Source: Cupriavidus oxalaticus
GTDB taxonomy: Bacteria; Pseudomonadota; Gammaproteobacteria; Burkholderiales; Burkholderiaceae
Length of the DNA stretch: 64,000 nucleotides
Direction of reading: 5' to 3'
Assembly (NCBI RefSeq): GCF_016894385.1
Contig: NZ_CP069811.1
Coordinates: 2,704,501 to 2,768,500 of the forward strand
A program made the translations under genes and the position numbers. The notes under the pieces are model-generated. The model made no database searches. It saw nothing but the letters and a program-made list of their open reading frames with translations, and was not told where the DNA came from. Positions 52,198-63,314 of the stretch are shown here, piece by piece. Positions within the stretch are counted from its first letter, which is position 1. Each line of letters starts with the position of its first letter.

Positions 52198-52440
52198 GCA
52201 TTCCCCACCCGCCTTGGCCTGCGTTCATCTTAGTCACTGCGCGCGGCCTGCGCAGGGCGCTCCCGGCAGCGGATGCCGATCTGCACGCTTCCGAGCGGCA
52301 TGATGAATTGTTTTGCGGCACGCGCGCCAGGCGGCCCGTGCGCCGCGTTTTGCCCGAAGATAAGCCGACGCCCATCCCGGCCGCGCACAGACCGGGCAAC
52401 CGGCGCCGCCATTGCGGCTGCCTGCTGAACGGACGACGAC

Positions 52441-54762
52441 ATGAAGGCAGCCACACCCGATGGGTTGCGGATCCTGCGGCTGGCAGCGCTCGCGCTGGCG
52501 GCGTGCCTTGCCGTGGGCGCCCGGGCTGCGCCGGACGTAGCGACCGCATCGACCGCATCGAGCGCATCGAGCGCAGCGGACGTGCCGGCGCCGGCCGCGA
52601 CCGGCACACCTGCCGCCCCCGCCGCGCCTGTCCGCGGCACGCGTCCGCGCATCTGCCTGGTGTTGTCCGGCGGCGGGGCGCGCGGCGCCGCGCATATCGG
52701 CGTGCTCAAGGTGCTGGAGGAACTGCGCGTGCCGGTGGACTGCATCGCAGGCACCAGCATGGGCTCGCTGGTCGGCGGCGCCTATGCCACCGGCATGTCG
52801 CCCGCCGAGATGGAGCGGCTGGTCGGCGGCCTGAGCACCGAGAAGCTGTTCAAGGAACGCCCGCCGCGCCAGGACCTGACCATCCGCCGCAAGCAGGACG
52901 ACTTCACCAACCTGTTCACGCCCGAGATCGGCGTGCAGGCAAGCGGGCTGCTGTTGCCCAAGGGCGCGGTCTCGGGCGTGCAGCTGGAAACGGTGCTGCG
53001 CCAGCTGGCGCGCACGCCCGGCTACCGCGACTTCGACAAGCTGCCGATCCCCTACCGCGCCGTCGCCACCGACCTGGTCTCCGGCACGCCGGTGGTGTTC
53101 AATTCCGGCGAGCTGGCCAACGTGATGCGCGCCAGCATGTCGGTCCCGGGTGCGGTGGCGCCGGCGGAGTACCAGGGCCGGCTACTGGTCGACGGCGGAC
53201 TCACCGACAACCTGCCGGTCGGCGTGGCGCGCGCGATGGGCGCCGATGTCATCATCGCCGTCAACCTCGGCACGCCGCTGATGAAGCGCGAGGAACTGAC
53301 CTCGGTCATCGGCGTGACGGGCCAGATGCTCAATATCCTGACCGAGCAGAACGTGCGCGCCTCGCTGGCCTCGCTGGCTCCCGCCGACGTGCTGATCGAG
53401 CCCGCGCTCGGCGACTTCTCCGCGACCGACTTCGACCACCTGACCGCCACCATCCCCATCGGCGAAGCCGCGGCGCGCAAGGTGGCCGAACGCCTCGCGC
53501 CGCTGGCGCTGCCGCCGGCGCAGTACGCGCAGCTGCGCGCGGTGCAGCAGGCGGTGCCGCCGCCGGACACGCGGCCGGTCGATGCGATCGAACTGGCGCC
53601 GCTGCACCGCGTCAACCCCGAGGTTGCCACCGCGGTGATGGAGACCAAGCCGGGCGAGCCGCTCGACCAGGCCACGCTCGACCAGGACATGCGGCGGCTG
53701 TTCGGCACCGGCGACTTCGAGCACGTCAACTACGGCATCCTGGAAGAACCGGGCAAGCGCATCCTGGTGGTCAATGCGGTCGAGAAGTCGTACGGGCCGG
53801 ACTACCTGCGCTTCGGCCTCGGGCTCAGTTCGGACTTCCGCGGCGATGCCTTCTTCAACCTGGTCGGCAGCTACCGGCGCACCTGGCTGAACTCGCTCGG
53901 CGCCGAGTGGCGCACCGATGCGCAGGTGGGCCAGACCACCTCGCTGATGAGCGAGTTCTACCAGCCGCTGAACACGCGCCAGTATTTCTTCATCGCCCCG
54001 CGCATCGAGCTGGAGCGGCGGCCGGTCAACGTGTTCCAGGGCAGCACCCGCCTGGCCACCTACGACCTGCGCCGCTTCGACGTCGCGCTGGACGTGGGCA
54101 GCCAGTTCACCAAGTACGGCGAGCTGCGGCTGGGCGTGCAGACCGGCACGCTGGACGCCACGCTGAGCACCGGCCCGGAGGCGCTGTCGCCGGGCCCCGG
54201 CAGGATCAAGCGCGGCGCCATTACCGGCCGGCTCTTCGTCGACCAGCTCGACAGCGTCGACTTCCCGCGCTTCGGCTATTCGGCCTCGGTGCGCGTCTAT
54301 GCCTCGCAACCGGGGCTCGGTGCCGACGATTCCTATGTCAAGGCGCAGGCCGAAGGAACCTATGCGCATTCGTGGGGCAACCATACCGTCTCGCTCGGCT
54401 TCAAGGCCGGCTCCAATGTCGGCAACCCGCTGCCGCGCTATGACCTGTTCCAGTGGGGCGGCTTCCTGCAGCAGTCCGGCTATGCGACCGGCCAGCTGCT
54501 GGGCGGCAACCTGCAGTTTGCGCGGCTGGTCTACTACAACAAGCTGGCGCGGCAGACGCTGCTGCAGGGCATCTACGCCGGCTTTTCGCTGGAGGCGGGA
54601 CGCATGGGCGCGCCGCTGGTGCCGGGCAGCCCGACCGGGCTGCTCAAGTCCGGCTCGCTGTTCCTGGCGCTGGACAGCCCGCTGGGGCCGCTCTACCTGG
54701 CCTATGGCCGCGCGGCGGCGGGGACGTACAGCTTCTATCTCTACCTGGGCAAGCCGTTCTGA
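52441..54762 (+). CDS. Patatin-like phospholipase with POTRA and outer-membrane barrel (PlpD/type Vd-like)
   Basis: A 773-residue exported protein. Signal peptide to about residue 29, an Ala/Ser/Thr-rich linker with a 9-bp repeat, then a patatin domain (70-380): oxyanion GGGARG (77-82), nucleophile GTSMG (Ser106) and catalytic DGG (Asp251). A POTRA-like segment (PLHRVNPEVATAVMETKPGE) follows, then a C-terminal 16-strand barrel ending in the aromatic FYLYLGKPF. This is the plan of type Vd autotransporters such as PlpD, which place a lipase outside the cell; a non-released surface antigen form is equally possible. Monocistronic. Confidence 0.88.
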   Translation: MKAATPDGLRILRLAALALAACLAVGARAAPDVATASTASSASSAADVPAPAATGTPAAPAAPVRGTRPRICLVLSGGGARGAAHIGVLKVLEELRVPVDCIAGTSMGSLVGGAYATGMSPAEMERLVGGLSTEKLFKERPPRQDLTIRRKQDDFTNLFTPEIGVQASGLLLPKGAVSGVQLETVLRQLARTPGYRDFDKLPIPYRAVATDLVSGTPVVFNSGELANVMRASMSVPGAVAPAEYQGRLLVDGGLTDNLPVGVARAMGADVIIAVNLGTPLMKREELTSVIGVTGQMLNILTEQNVRASLASLAPADVLIEPALGDFSATDFDHLTATIPIGEAAARKVAERLAPLALPPAQYAQLRAVQQAVPPPDTRPVDAIELAPLHRVNPEVATAVMETKPGEPLDQATLDQDMRRLFGTGDFEHVNYGILEEPGKRILVVNAVEKSYGPDYLRFGLGLSSDFRGDAFFNLVGSYRRTWLNSLGAEWRTDAQVGQTTSLMSEFYQPLNTRQYFFIAPRIELERRPVNVFQGSTRLATYDLRRFDVALDVGSQFTKYGELRLGVQTGTLDATLSTGPEALSPGPGRIKRGAITGRLFVDQLDSVDFPRFGYSASVRVYASQPGLGADDSYVKAQAEGTYAHSWGNHTVSLGFKAGSNVGNPLPRYDLFQWGGFLQQSGYATGQLLGGNLQFARLVYYNKLARQTLLQGIYAGFSLEAGRMGAPLVPGSPTGLLKSGSLFLALDSPLGPLYLAYGRAAAGTYSFYLYLGKPF

Positions 54763-54867
54763 GGCGCAGGCCCTCCGCCCTCCGCCGGTGAGGAACCAAC
54801 ATGTGATGCATGCGTACCCCACCAACGTTGTATGTAATGTCTTAAATCAAATGTCTATACTTTTCCC

Positions 54868-54933
54868 GTCAGCAAGACCCCCTCTTGGATGACGACCCTT
54901 TCCCAATCGCCGCCACCCCAGCGGCGATTTTTT
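54868..54933 (+). ncRNA. Candidate small RNA with C-rich loops and intrinsic terminator
   Basis: A gene-free AT-richer stretch holds a TATACT -10 box at 54856-54861. Seven bases later begins a possible 66-nt transcript. Stem 1 pairs GTCA-g-CAAGA with TCTTG-ga-TGAC around a CCCCC loop (54868-54893). A single-stranded GACCCTTTCCC follows. Stem 2 pairs AATCGCCGC with GCGGCGATT around CACCCCA (54905-54929), followed by TTTTTT: a standard terminator. C-rich loops are complementary to ribosome-binding sequences, as in anti-Shine-Dalgarno sRNAs. No convincing -35 at 17 bp. Conceivably the known betaproteobacterial toxic sRNA family, which I cannot verify. Confidence 0.5.
54905..54933 (+). terminator. 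Rho-independent terminator of the candidate sRNA
   Basis: A perfect 9-bp stem AATCGCCGC / GCGGCGATT with a 7-nt loop, followed by a run of six T. It lies 143 bp after the patatin gene, too far to be its most natural terminator, and just before the IclR gene region, which supports a separate short transcript. Confidence 0.88.
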
Positions 54934-55157
54934 ATGGGCGGCCGACGCATGCCGGGCAAACGACCGGCAGTGCATTTTTATCCGCATTTCTCAATCCCCG
55001 CAGGCGCTGAGTTCGCCATCCAGGCATGTAGCATCGATCACAAGGCGCGCATCGTGCCCACCAGGACACACTTGGATGCACGCAACGCTGGCCCGTTGTG
55101 CCAAGCCGGTTTAAGATTGCGCGATTATCGAACAACGAACCCGGACAAGCACAGCCA

Positions 55158-56006
55158 ATGGAAGTCCTCCGCCCCATCGGTCTCGGTCATGCACAGGCCG
55201 ACACCGTCCGCGTCGCCCGGCCGCACGCCGATTTGCTGAGCAGCTTTGCCGGCGATCCCAATTTCATGCTGTCGCTGGCGCGCGGGTTGACCGTGCTGGA
55301 GGCCTTTTCGGAACGCAAGCGTCCGCTGACCATCTCGCAGGTGGCACAGCGCACGCAGCTGTCGCGCGCCTCGGTGCGGCGCTGCCTCTATACGCTGGAG
55401 CAGCTCGGCTATGTCAGCCAGCAGGACGGCCAGTTTGCGCTGCGCCCGCGCGTGCTGCATCTCGGGCATGCGTATTTCTCCTCGACTTCGCTGGTCTCGC
55501 TGGCGCAGCCGATCCTGGACAACCTGAGCACGCGCATCCACGAGACCTGCGCGCTCGCCATCCTCGACGGCACCGACATCCTGTACCTGGTCCGCTCCGA
55601 AGTGCAACGCGTGCTGAACTACTCGCTGGGCATGGGCAGCCGCCTGCCGGCCTACTGCACCTCCAACGGCCGGCTGCTGCTGGCGCACCAGCCGGCCACG
55701 GTGCTCGACGGCTTTTTCGAACATGCCGAGCTGCGTCCGCGCACGCTGCAGACCAAGGTGTCGCGGCAAGAGCTGGAGGCATGCTTCGCGCGGGCGCGCG
55801 AAGTCGATTACGTGATCGTCGATGAGGAACTGGAGCCGGGCCTGCGCGCCATTTCCGTGCCGGTGCGCTCGGCCTCGGGCATCGTGCTGGCCGGCCTGAG
55901 CGTGAGCGTGCGCGCCGCGCGCGTGCCGGAAAGCGAGATGATCACGCGGCTGCTGCCGCCGATGCGCGAAGCCGCCGCGGCGATCGGGCGGCTGATCGGC
56001 TCCTAG
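55158..56006 (+). CDS. IclR-family transcriptional regulator
   Basis: A 282-residue regulator. An N-terminal winged helix (FMLSLARGLTVLEAFSERKR, LTISQVAQRTQLSRASVRR, about 36-95) precedes the IclR effector domain (ILDNLSTRIHETCALAILDG, AYCTSNGRLLLAH, ISVPVRSASGIVLAGLSV). The layout resembles PcaR/PobR-type regulators of aromatic acid pathways. The ATG at 55158 (MEVLRPIGLG) is chosen over earlier frames without family similarity. No target operon is adjacent; it is convergent with the YcgR-type gene. Confidence 0.9.
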   Translation: MEVLRPIGLGHAQADTVRVARPHADLLSSFAGDPNFMLSLARGLTVLEAFSERKRPLTISQVAQRTQLSRASVRRCLYTLEQLGYVSQQDGQFALRPRVLHLGHAYFSSTSLVSLAQPILDNLSTRIHETCALAILDGTDILYLVRSEVQRVLNYSLGMGSRLPAYCTSNGRLLLAHQPATVLDGFFEHAELRPRTLQTKVSRQELEACFARAREVDYVIVDEELEPGLRAISVPVRSASGIVLAGLSVSVRAARVPESEMITRLLPPMREAAAAIGRLIGS

Positions 56007-56030
56007 CCGCGCAGCCCGTGCCGGGACGCT

Positions 56031-56804
56031 TCAGCCCCGGTGTGCCAGCTCCAGCGCGAACACCAGCCGCTGCAGGAAATTCTCCATGCGGCCGTCCGGA
56101 TTGACAAAGGCACAGCCGAAGTGGTGGATGGCGTTGTCGTCGTGGCCGACCAGCCAGTGGCCGACCACCTGCAGGTCGAGCTCGACCTTGCCCAGTTCGC
56201 GGAAGTCGAGGCGGCACCTGGCCACGGTCGTGCCGACCGGCAACTGCTCCTCGGTGACGCTCCTGGAGCGCAGCCCGACACCCGACAGCGACAGGTCGGC
56301 AATGTCCAGGCACAGCAGCGCATTGCCGGCGCTGCGGATCTCGCAGCGGTAACCCTTGGTCACCAGCGTGCGCGCGCGGAAATGGCGGCGGCGCTGGAAA
56401 TGATAGAGCTTTTCCGGAAATTCGACGACAAAGGCCGGGCCTTGCTCGAAACGGGTCGCGGCCGGCTGCCCGACCATGAAGTTCACCGGCACGCCGCGCA
56501 GCAAACCCGAGAACGCATTCTCTTCCGAGGTCATCAGCGACTGGCGCTCGGCGTCGGCATTGCACCAGTCGAACATGAAGGTCCGGTTGACCGGATCGAC
56601 ATGCAGCACCGAGGTGACGAACTGGTGGCCGGTGCGGGTGCGCACGCTCAGCATGCACTTCTGCCACGACAGGTCGCGCAGCACGGTGCCGATCTGGGAG
56701 TTATGCGTAAGGCGGTAACGCTCGTCTGCCGGCGTGGCTGCGGCAACTGTATCGGTGCCGGTGTCGGTTCCGGTGCCGGCCCCGGTGGCTTCGTGCTGAT
56801 TCAT
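56031..56804 (-). CDS. ycgR: YcgR-type flagellar brake protein with PilZ domain
   Basis: A 257-residue cyclic-di-GMP effector. The N-terminal YcgR domain (HNSQIGTVLRDLSWQKCMLS, DPVNRTFMFDWCNAD) is followed by a PilZ domain with the RxxxR motif in QRRRHFRARTL (Arg139, Arg143) and DxSxxG in DIADLSLSGVGL (Asp170, Ser172, Gly175), both intact, so c-di-GMP binding is expected; it would slow the flagellar motor. The first 25 residues carry a GTDT repeat from 12-bp units. The ATG at 56804 is preferred; the open frame further upstream overlaps a FliA-type promoter, which fits its role. Confidence 0.9.
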   Translation of the reverse strand: MNQHEATGAGTGTDTGTDTVAAATPADERYRLTHNSQIGTVLRDLSWQKCMLSVRTRTGHQFVTSVLHVDPVNRTFMFDWCNADAERQSLMTSEENAFSGLLRGVPVNFMVGQPAATRFEQGPAFVVEFPEKLYHFQRRRHFRARTLVTKGYRCEIRSAGNALLCLDIADLSLSGVGLRSRSVTEEQLPVGTTVARCRLDFRELGKVELDLQVVGHWLVGHDDNAIHHFGCAFVNPDGRMENFLQRLVFALELAHRG

Positions 56805-56940
56805 GGATTCGCGCAACGTCTTGGTATAGCGGGATGCCGCCGGGTCGTGGAGGAGTGGGGGCGCGGCAGCCAGTCGGCCTGCCGGCCGCGCGCCGCATGT
56901 TAAGCGCGTGCCCCCGCGTCCGGCAAGGCTCATGGCGACA

Positions 56941-56968
56941 CCTTCGGCAAAACTGTGGCAGAACTTGA
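56941..56968 (-). promoter_or_regulatory. Candidate FliA (sigma-28) promoter of the YcgR-type gene
   Basis: On the minus strand, TCAAGTTC-N12-GCCGAAGG. The -35 element and 12-nt spacer match the promoter before the chemotaxis receptor gene (14223-14250). It would start the transcript about 130 nt before the ATG at 56804. Confidence 0.6.
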
Positions 56969-57030
56969 GCACAGACTTACGGGGGGTAGCGCCTGCGCCG
57001 CTTTCAGGCTCCTGTCGGTCGCCGTGGAGT

Positions 57031-57600
57031 TCAGCAACCTGGCGTAGCAGCGGACGGGGCCAGAGGCCACGCCCGCTGCACGAGGTGCTCCGCGCCCTGC
57101 GGTCCCAGTCGGCTCTCGAACAGCACCAGCCGCTGCACCGGCCATGGGTCGCTGGCGAGCATGCGTTGCGCGTCGAGCCAGGCGCGCAGCATGGCCTCCG
57201 GCACCGTCGGGCGGCAGCGTGCCAGCGTCAGGTGCGGGTGGTAGCGGCGGCGCTCCGGCTCAATGCCGGCAGCCTGCGCCAGCGCCTGCCCCACCGCCGC
57301 GTGCAGCGCGCGCAGCGCGTCCAGCCCGGGACCCGGCGCGAGCCCGGCCCACAACACCGACCCCGGGCCGCTGCGGAAGCGGCCGGTGCCTGCAGCCTGC
57401 AGCGTGAAGGCCGGCGCGGCGAGTCCGTCGAGCGCGGCGTTCAACTGCGCCTCGGGCACACCGCATTCGCCGAGGAAATGCAGGGTGAGATGGACCTGGG
57501 TGGCCGGCACCGGGCGCAGGCCACTCGCCGCCGGCAGGGTCGACAGCAACCGCGCCGCCTGCGCGGGCGGGACTTCCACGGCGAAGAACAGGCGCGGCAT
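57031..57600 (-). CDS. thpR: RNA 2',3'-cyclic phosphodiesterase / 2'-5' RNA ligase
   Basis: A 189-residue protein of the 2H phosphoesterase family. The two HxTx motifs are HLTLHFLG (37-44) and HPHLTLAR, intact. It opens 2',3'-cyclic phosphates on RNA; the ligase activity is a side reaction of uncertain use. Its start is 9 bp after the ogt stop, so it is the third gene of the alkylation-repair operon. Confidence 0.93.
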   Translation of the reverse strand: MPRLFFAVEVPPAQAARLLSTLPAASGLRPVPATQVHLTLHFLGECGVPEAQLNAALDGLAAPAFTLQAAGTGRFRSGPGSVLWAGLAPGPGLDALRALHAAVGQALAQAAGIEPERRRYHPHLTLARCRPTVPEAMLRAWLDAQRMLASDPWPVQRLVLFESRLGPQGAEHLVQRAWPLAPSAATPGC

Positions 57601-57609
57601 GGCGCCGGC

Positions 57610-58122
57610 TCAACCGCCCGCCGGACCGACGCCCTCGCGCCGCAACAGCGCGCGCTTGCGCTCGATGCCGCCGGCGTAGCCGGTCAGCGCGCCCGCGGTG
57701 CCAAGCACGCGATGGCAGGGCACGATCACCGACAGCGGGTTGCGCCCCACCGCGCCGCCGACCGCGCGCGCGTGCGTCGGCGGCAGGCCGAGGGCGCCGG
57801 CCAGTTCGCCGTAGGACGCCGTCGCCCCGCATGGAATGGCCTGCAGCGCCTGCCAGACGCGCTGCTGGAACGGGCTGCCCGCGAAGCGCACCGGCACGGT
57901 AAAGGCGTCGCGCTTGCCGGCGAAGTACTCGGCCAGCTCCTGCGCGGCGCGTTCGAGCACGGCCGCTTCCTGTGGCGCTGCCTCGCCGCTGCCTGCTGCA
58001 ACATTGGCCACGTTGGCGGGATAGTACTTCTGCCCCGCGAAGAAGACGCCGGTCAGGCACGTCCCTTCCGCGCGCAGCAGCATGGTGCCCAGCGGGCTGT
58101 CGATATGGCGATAGCTGCTCAT
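57610..58122 (-). CDS. ogt: Methylated-DNA-[protein]-cysteine S-methyltransferase
   Basis: A 170-residue suicide repair protein that takes the methyl group from O6-methylguanine. The active site IVPCHRVLG puts the acceptor at Cys136; the helix-turn-helix with Arg finger is in YGELAGALGLPPTHARAVGGAVGRNP. It overlaps the Ada-AlkA gene by 4 bp (ATGA). A separate methyltransferase makes sense because the upstream fusion protein has lost the O6-methylguanine domain. Confidence 0.95.
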   Translation of the reverse strand: MSSYRHIDSPLGTMLLRAEGTCLTGVFFAGQKYYPANVANVAAGSGEAAPQEAAVLERAAQELAEYFAGKRDAFTVPVRFAGSPFQQRVWQALQAIPCGATASYGELAGALGLPPTHARAVGGAVGRNPLSVIVPCHRVLGTAGALTGYAGGIERKRALLRREGVGPAGG

Positions 58123-59603
58123 GTCATGGTCTCCGGTTCGGACACGGCGGGCGCGTCCTTCATGGCCTCATAGCGATGCCACAGGTGGACCGCCGCATAG
58201 GCGCGCCACGGCGCCCATTGCGCGGTGCGCGCCTGCATCGCACGAACGGTGTCGACGCCCAGCACCTTGCGCAGCGCATAGTCGGTACCAGGGAAGGCAT
58301 CGGGCCAGCCGAGCGCGCGCATGGCGACGTACTGCGCGGTCCAGTCGCCGATGCCGTCGATGGCGCGCAGCGCCACGACGGTCGCCTCGGGCGGGGCGTG
58401 CTCCTCGAGCGCGAGCGTGCCGTCGGCCACGTGCTGCGCCAGCGCCTGCAACGTGCGCGCCTTGCCTGCCGGCACGCCGGCATCGCGCAGGTCCTGCGGC
58501 GGCATGACAGCGATGGCGGCGGCGCTCGGGAACAGGTGGCGCAGGCTGCCGGGCATGGCATCGGGCAGCGTTCCCGCCGCAGCCGTGCGCTGCGCCAATG
58601 CGGCCAGGATGCGGCGCGCATGCACGACCGAAATGACCTGCCCCACCACTGCGCGCACGGCAATCTCGAACCCGTCGACGCTGCCAGGCAACCGCATGCC
58701 CGGCACGGCCTGCGCGAGCTCGCCGAGATGACGGTCGACCACATCGGGGCGGCAGCCCAGGTCGCACAGCCGCCGCACCTTGCCCAATGCCTGCGGGATC
58801 GCGCGCGCCAGCGACGCCGACAAGGTCACGCGCAGCACCATGCGGCGCGGCACATGCTCGATGCGGACCCAGCCGGCATGCACGGTGCCGCCCGCTTCGA
58901 CGCGCAGCGTGCGCGCATAGGCGCCGTCGCGGATCTCTTCGATGCCATCCACCGCGCGCGCGGCCAGGAAGCGCAGCAGCGCCTCCCACGCCAGCGGCGG
59001 CCGGTAGCCAAGTTCGAACACGAGGCGATCGGCGACGCCGTCGGTAGCGCGCCGGCGCAGCGCGAGCGGGGTCAGGCCGTAGCGCGTCTTCAGCACATCA
59101 TTGAAGCGGCGCACGCTGCCGAAGCCCGCGGCCAGCGCCACCTCGGTCACCGGCAGCGCGGTGTCGGCCAAGAGGCGCTTGGCCAGCAGCAAGCGCTGCG
59201 TCAGCGCGTATTCGAGCACCGAGACACCGAACTGCGCATCGAACAGGCGCCGCAAATGCCGCTCGGTCACGCCGACGCGCGCGGCCAGCGTGGCGACGCT
59301 GCCTTCGGCCATGAAGCCTTCGTCGATCAGCGTGGCGGCGGCCTGCGCGAGCCGGCCCGAGATATCGGCCAGGCCGTGGCCCGGCGCCAGCTCGGGGCGG
59401 CAGCGCAGGCAGGGGCGGAAGCCGTGCTTCTCGGCGGCGGCGGCACTTTCGTAGAAGGTGCAGTTCTCGCGCCTGGGGGTGCGCACTGCGCACACCGGCC
59501 GGCAGTACACGCCGGTCGAGGATACGCCTACGAAGAAGCGCCCGTCGAAGCGGCGGTCATGCGATGCCACGGCCTTGTAGCAGGTATCGGGATCGAGGTT
59601 CAT
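58119..59603 (-). CDS. Ada N-terminal regulator fused to AlkA DNA-3-methyladenine glycosylase
   Basis: A 494-residue three-domain protein. The Ada zinc domain carries Cys34, Cys38, Cys65 and Cys68 (GVYCRPVC, CLRCRPE); Cys34 would accept methyl from phosphotriesters and switch on transcription. An AraC-type helix-turn-helix follows (VATLAARVGVTERHLRRLF, ALPVTEVALAAGFGSVRRF, about 100-190). The last 290 residues are an AlkA glycosylase with the helix-hairpin-helix GIGDWTAQYVAMRAL and catalytic Asp441 in GTDYALRKVLG. So one protein senses alkylation and removes 3-methyladenine. It heads the operon with ogt and thpR, and probably controls it. Confidence 0.94.
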   Translation of the reverse strand: MNLDPDTCYKAVASHDRRFDGRFFVGVSSTGVYCRPVCAVRTPRRENCTFYESAAAAEKHGFRPCLRCRPELAPGHGLADISGRLAQAAATLIDEGFMAEGSVATLAARVGVTERHLRRLFDAQFGVSVLEYALTQRLLLAKRLLADTALPVTEVALAAGFGSVRRFNDVLKTRYGLTPLALRRRATDGVADRLVFELGYRPPLAWEALLRFLAARAVDGIEEIRDGAYARTLRVEAGGTVHAGWVRIEHVPRRMVLRVTLSASLARAIPQALGKVRRLCDLGCRPDVVDRHLGELAQAVPGMRLPGSVDGFEIAVRAVVGQVISVVHARRILAALAQRTAAAGTLPDAMPGSLRHLFPSAAAIAVMPPQDLRDAGVPAGKARTLQALAQHVADGTLALEEHAPPEATVVALRAIDGIGDWTAQYVAMRALGWPDAFPGTDYALRKVLGVDTVRAMQARTAQWAPWRAYAAVHLWHRYEAMKDAPAVSEPETMT

Positions 59604-59786
59604 GCCGGCATGCTACCGCTTCGGCAACCTGCGCACCGGCTGGATTCGGACATTTCCCTCTGGCATGCAGAGGTGGGCTGCGGCACAGTTCCAGGTACGG
59701 GCGACGGCTAGAATTGCGTTTTGCGCCACTGCCCTGCCGCTGCCCTTTATCTCATCACGCGGCAGCCAGCCCATACCGGAGACGCC

Positions 59787-62639
<2,853 letters not shown>

Positions 62640-62717
62640 CATACCGGGGAAACAAAGTTCGGCTGCACTGGCGGAAAGCGCAAGACCGGCCGGGCAGCGT
62701 CATGCTGACGGGCGGCC

Positions 62718-62741
62718 GGGCTAAGGGCTAAGGGCTAAGGG
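62718..62741. repeat. Heptamer tandem repeat (GGGCTAA)3
   Basis: Three tandem copies of GGGCTAA followed by GGG, in the 206-bp gap between the M16 protease and the LexA-box gene. No function is evident. Confidence 0.9.
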
Positions 62742-62785
62742 CCGGGCGCGCAAGACCAGGCGGGCAGGCACCGTGGTGCAGGCTC

Positions 62786-62821
62786 TTGCCGCGACCCCGG
62801 GTTGACTGTATATTCGTACAG
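62786..62821 (+). promoter_or_regulatory. LexA (SOS) box overlapping a promoter
   Basis: CTGT-N8-ACAG at 62806-62821 (CTGTATATTCGTACAG) fits the LexA consensus, including the AT-rich centre and the flanking TA. It covers a TATATT -10 box (62809-62814) that stands 17 bp from a TTGCCG -35 (62786-62791), so LexA would block the polymerase. A transcript would begin near 62821 and the gene's ATG is at 62846. Confidence 0.72.
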
Positions 62822-62845
62822 TATAAGTCGATATAAGAGGTGTGG

Positions 62846-63223
62846 ATGTCAATCGTGCGAGCTGGCAGCAAGGCAGAAGCGCTCCGGCTTCTGGCCTCGG
62901 AAGACGTGCTGGCGCTGGAGCTGGACTACGAGACAGGCTGGCAGGATGCGGTCGAACTCGGCAGGCTCGGAGAAAAGCGCGGTATCAAGGTGCAGTATCG
63001 CGGACAGGAAAGCATCGCCGTCCGCTCCCGCGAAGCCCTGATCGAAGGGCTCGCCAAACCCAAGGGCACGTTCCGCCAACGCAATCTCTATTGCCAGTTC
63101 GATCTCGGCACGCTGGCGGACCATGAACTGCTCGAACTCGAAGCCAAGGCCACGCGGCTCGGGGACTATATTCTCGCCGGCCACCTGCTGCGCGATGTCG
63201 ATGGGGTGTGGCCGCAGCAATAG
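62846..63223 (+). CDS. Hypothetical protein, 125 residues, under a LexA box
   Basis: I do not recognise this protein. It starts MSIVRAGSKAEALRLLASED behind AAGAGG (6 bp before the ATG at 62846; a GTG at 62840 is possible). The composition is charged and soluble: VLALELDYETGWQDAVELGR, KRGIKVQYRGQESIAVRSRE, then KGTFRQRNLYCQFDLGTLAD. No known motif, signal peptide or membrane helix is present. The SOS-type promoter suggests a DNA-damage-induced role. Its stop codon lies within a 12-bp tandem repeat that repeats the CAA-TAG codons three times. Confidence 0.78.
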   Translation: MSIVRAGSKAEALRLLASEDVLALELDYETGWQDAVELGRLGEKRGIKVQYRGQESIAVRSREALIEGLAKPKGTFRQRNLYCQFDLGTLADHELLELEAKATRLGDYILAGHLLRDVDGVWPQQ

Positions 63224-63252
63224 CCGCCGCAATAGCCGCCGCAATAGCCGCC
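63217..63252 (+). repeat. 12-bp tandem repeat, three copies, across a stop codon
   Basis: Three exact copies of GCAATAGCCGCC. The first contains the TAG stop of the LexA-box gene, so in-frame TAG codons recur every 12 bp. It ends 12 bp before a stem-loop. Confidence 0.95.
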
Positions 63253-63264
63253 GCCACCAAAAAT

Positions 63265-63289
63265 GAAGGCCGCCATGCCGGCGGCCTTC
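63265..63289. terminator. Bidirectional stem-loop terminator
   Basis: A perfect 10-bp stem GAAGGCCGCC / GGCGGCCTTC with a 5-nt loop between convergent genes. On the minus strand it is followed by ATTTTTGG, giving a fair intrinsic terminator for the gene at 63315; on the plus strand the T-run is weak. Confidence 0.75.
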
Positions 63290-63314
63290 GACCTTCTCAT
63301 TCCACGTGGTGCGA

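Noticed and set aside
51219..54443. A 1074-codon open frame overlapping the patatin-type gene in another frame, with other very long frames (17482-19824 and 59613-62642) opposite real genes
   Set aside because: These are by-products of high third-position GC. Their translations are Arg/Ala/Gly-rich without domains, while the genes they overlap have complete, recognisable domains.
56805..56972. N-terminal extension of the YcgR-type protein to 56972
   Set aside because: The extension runs over a good FliA-type promoter and contains no YcgR-domain sequence; the ATG at 56804 starts just before the domain.
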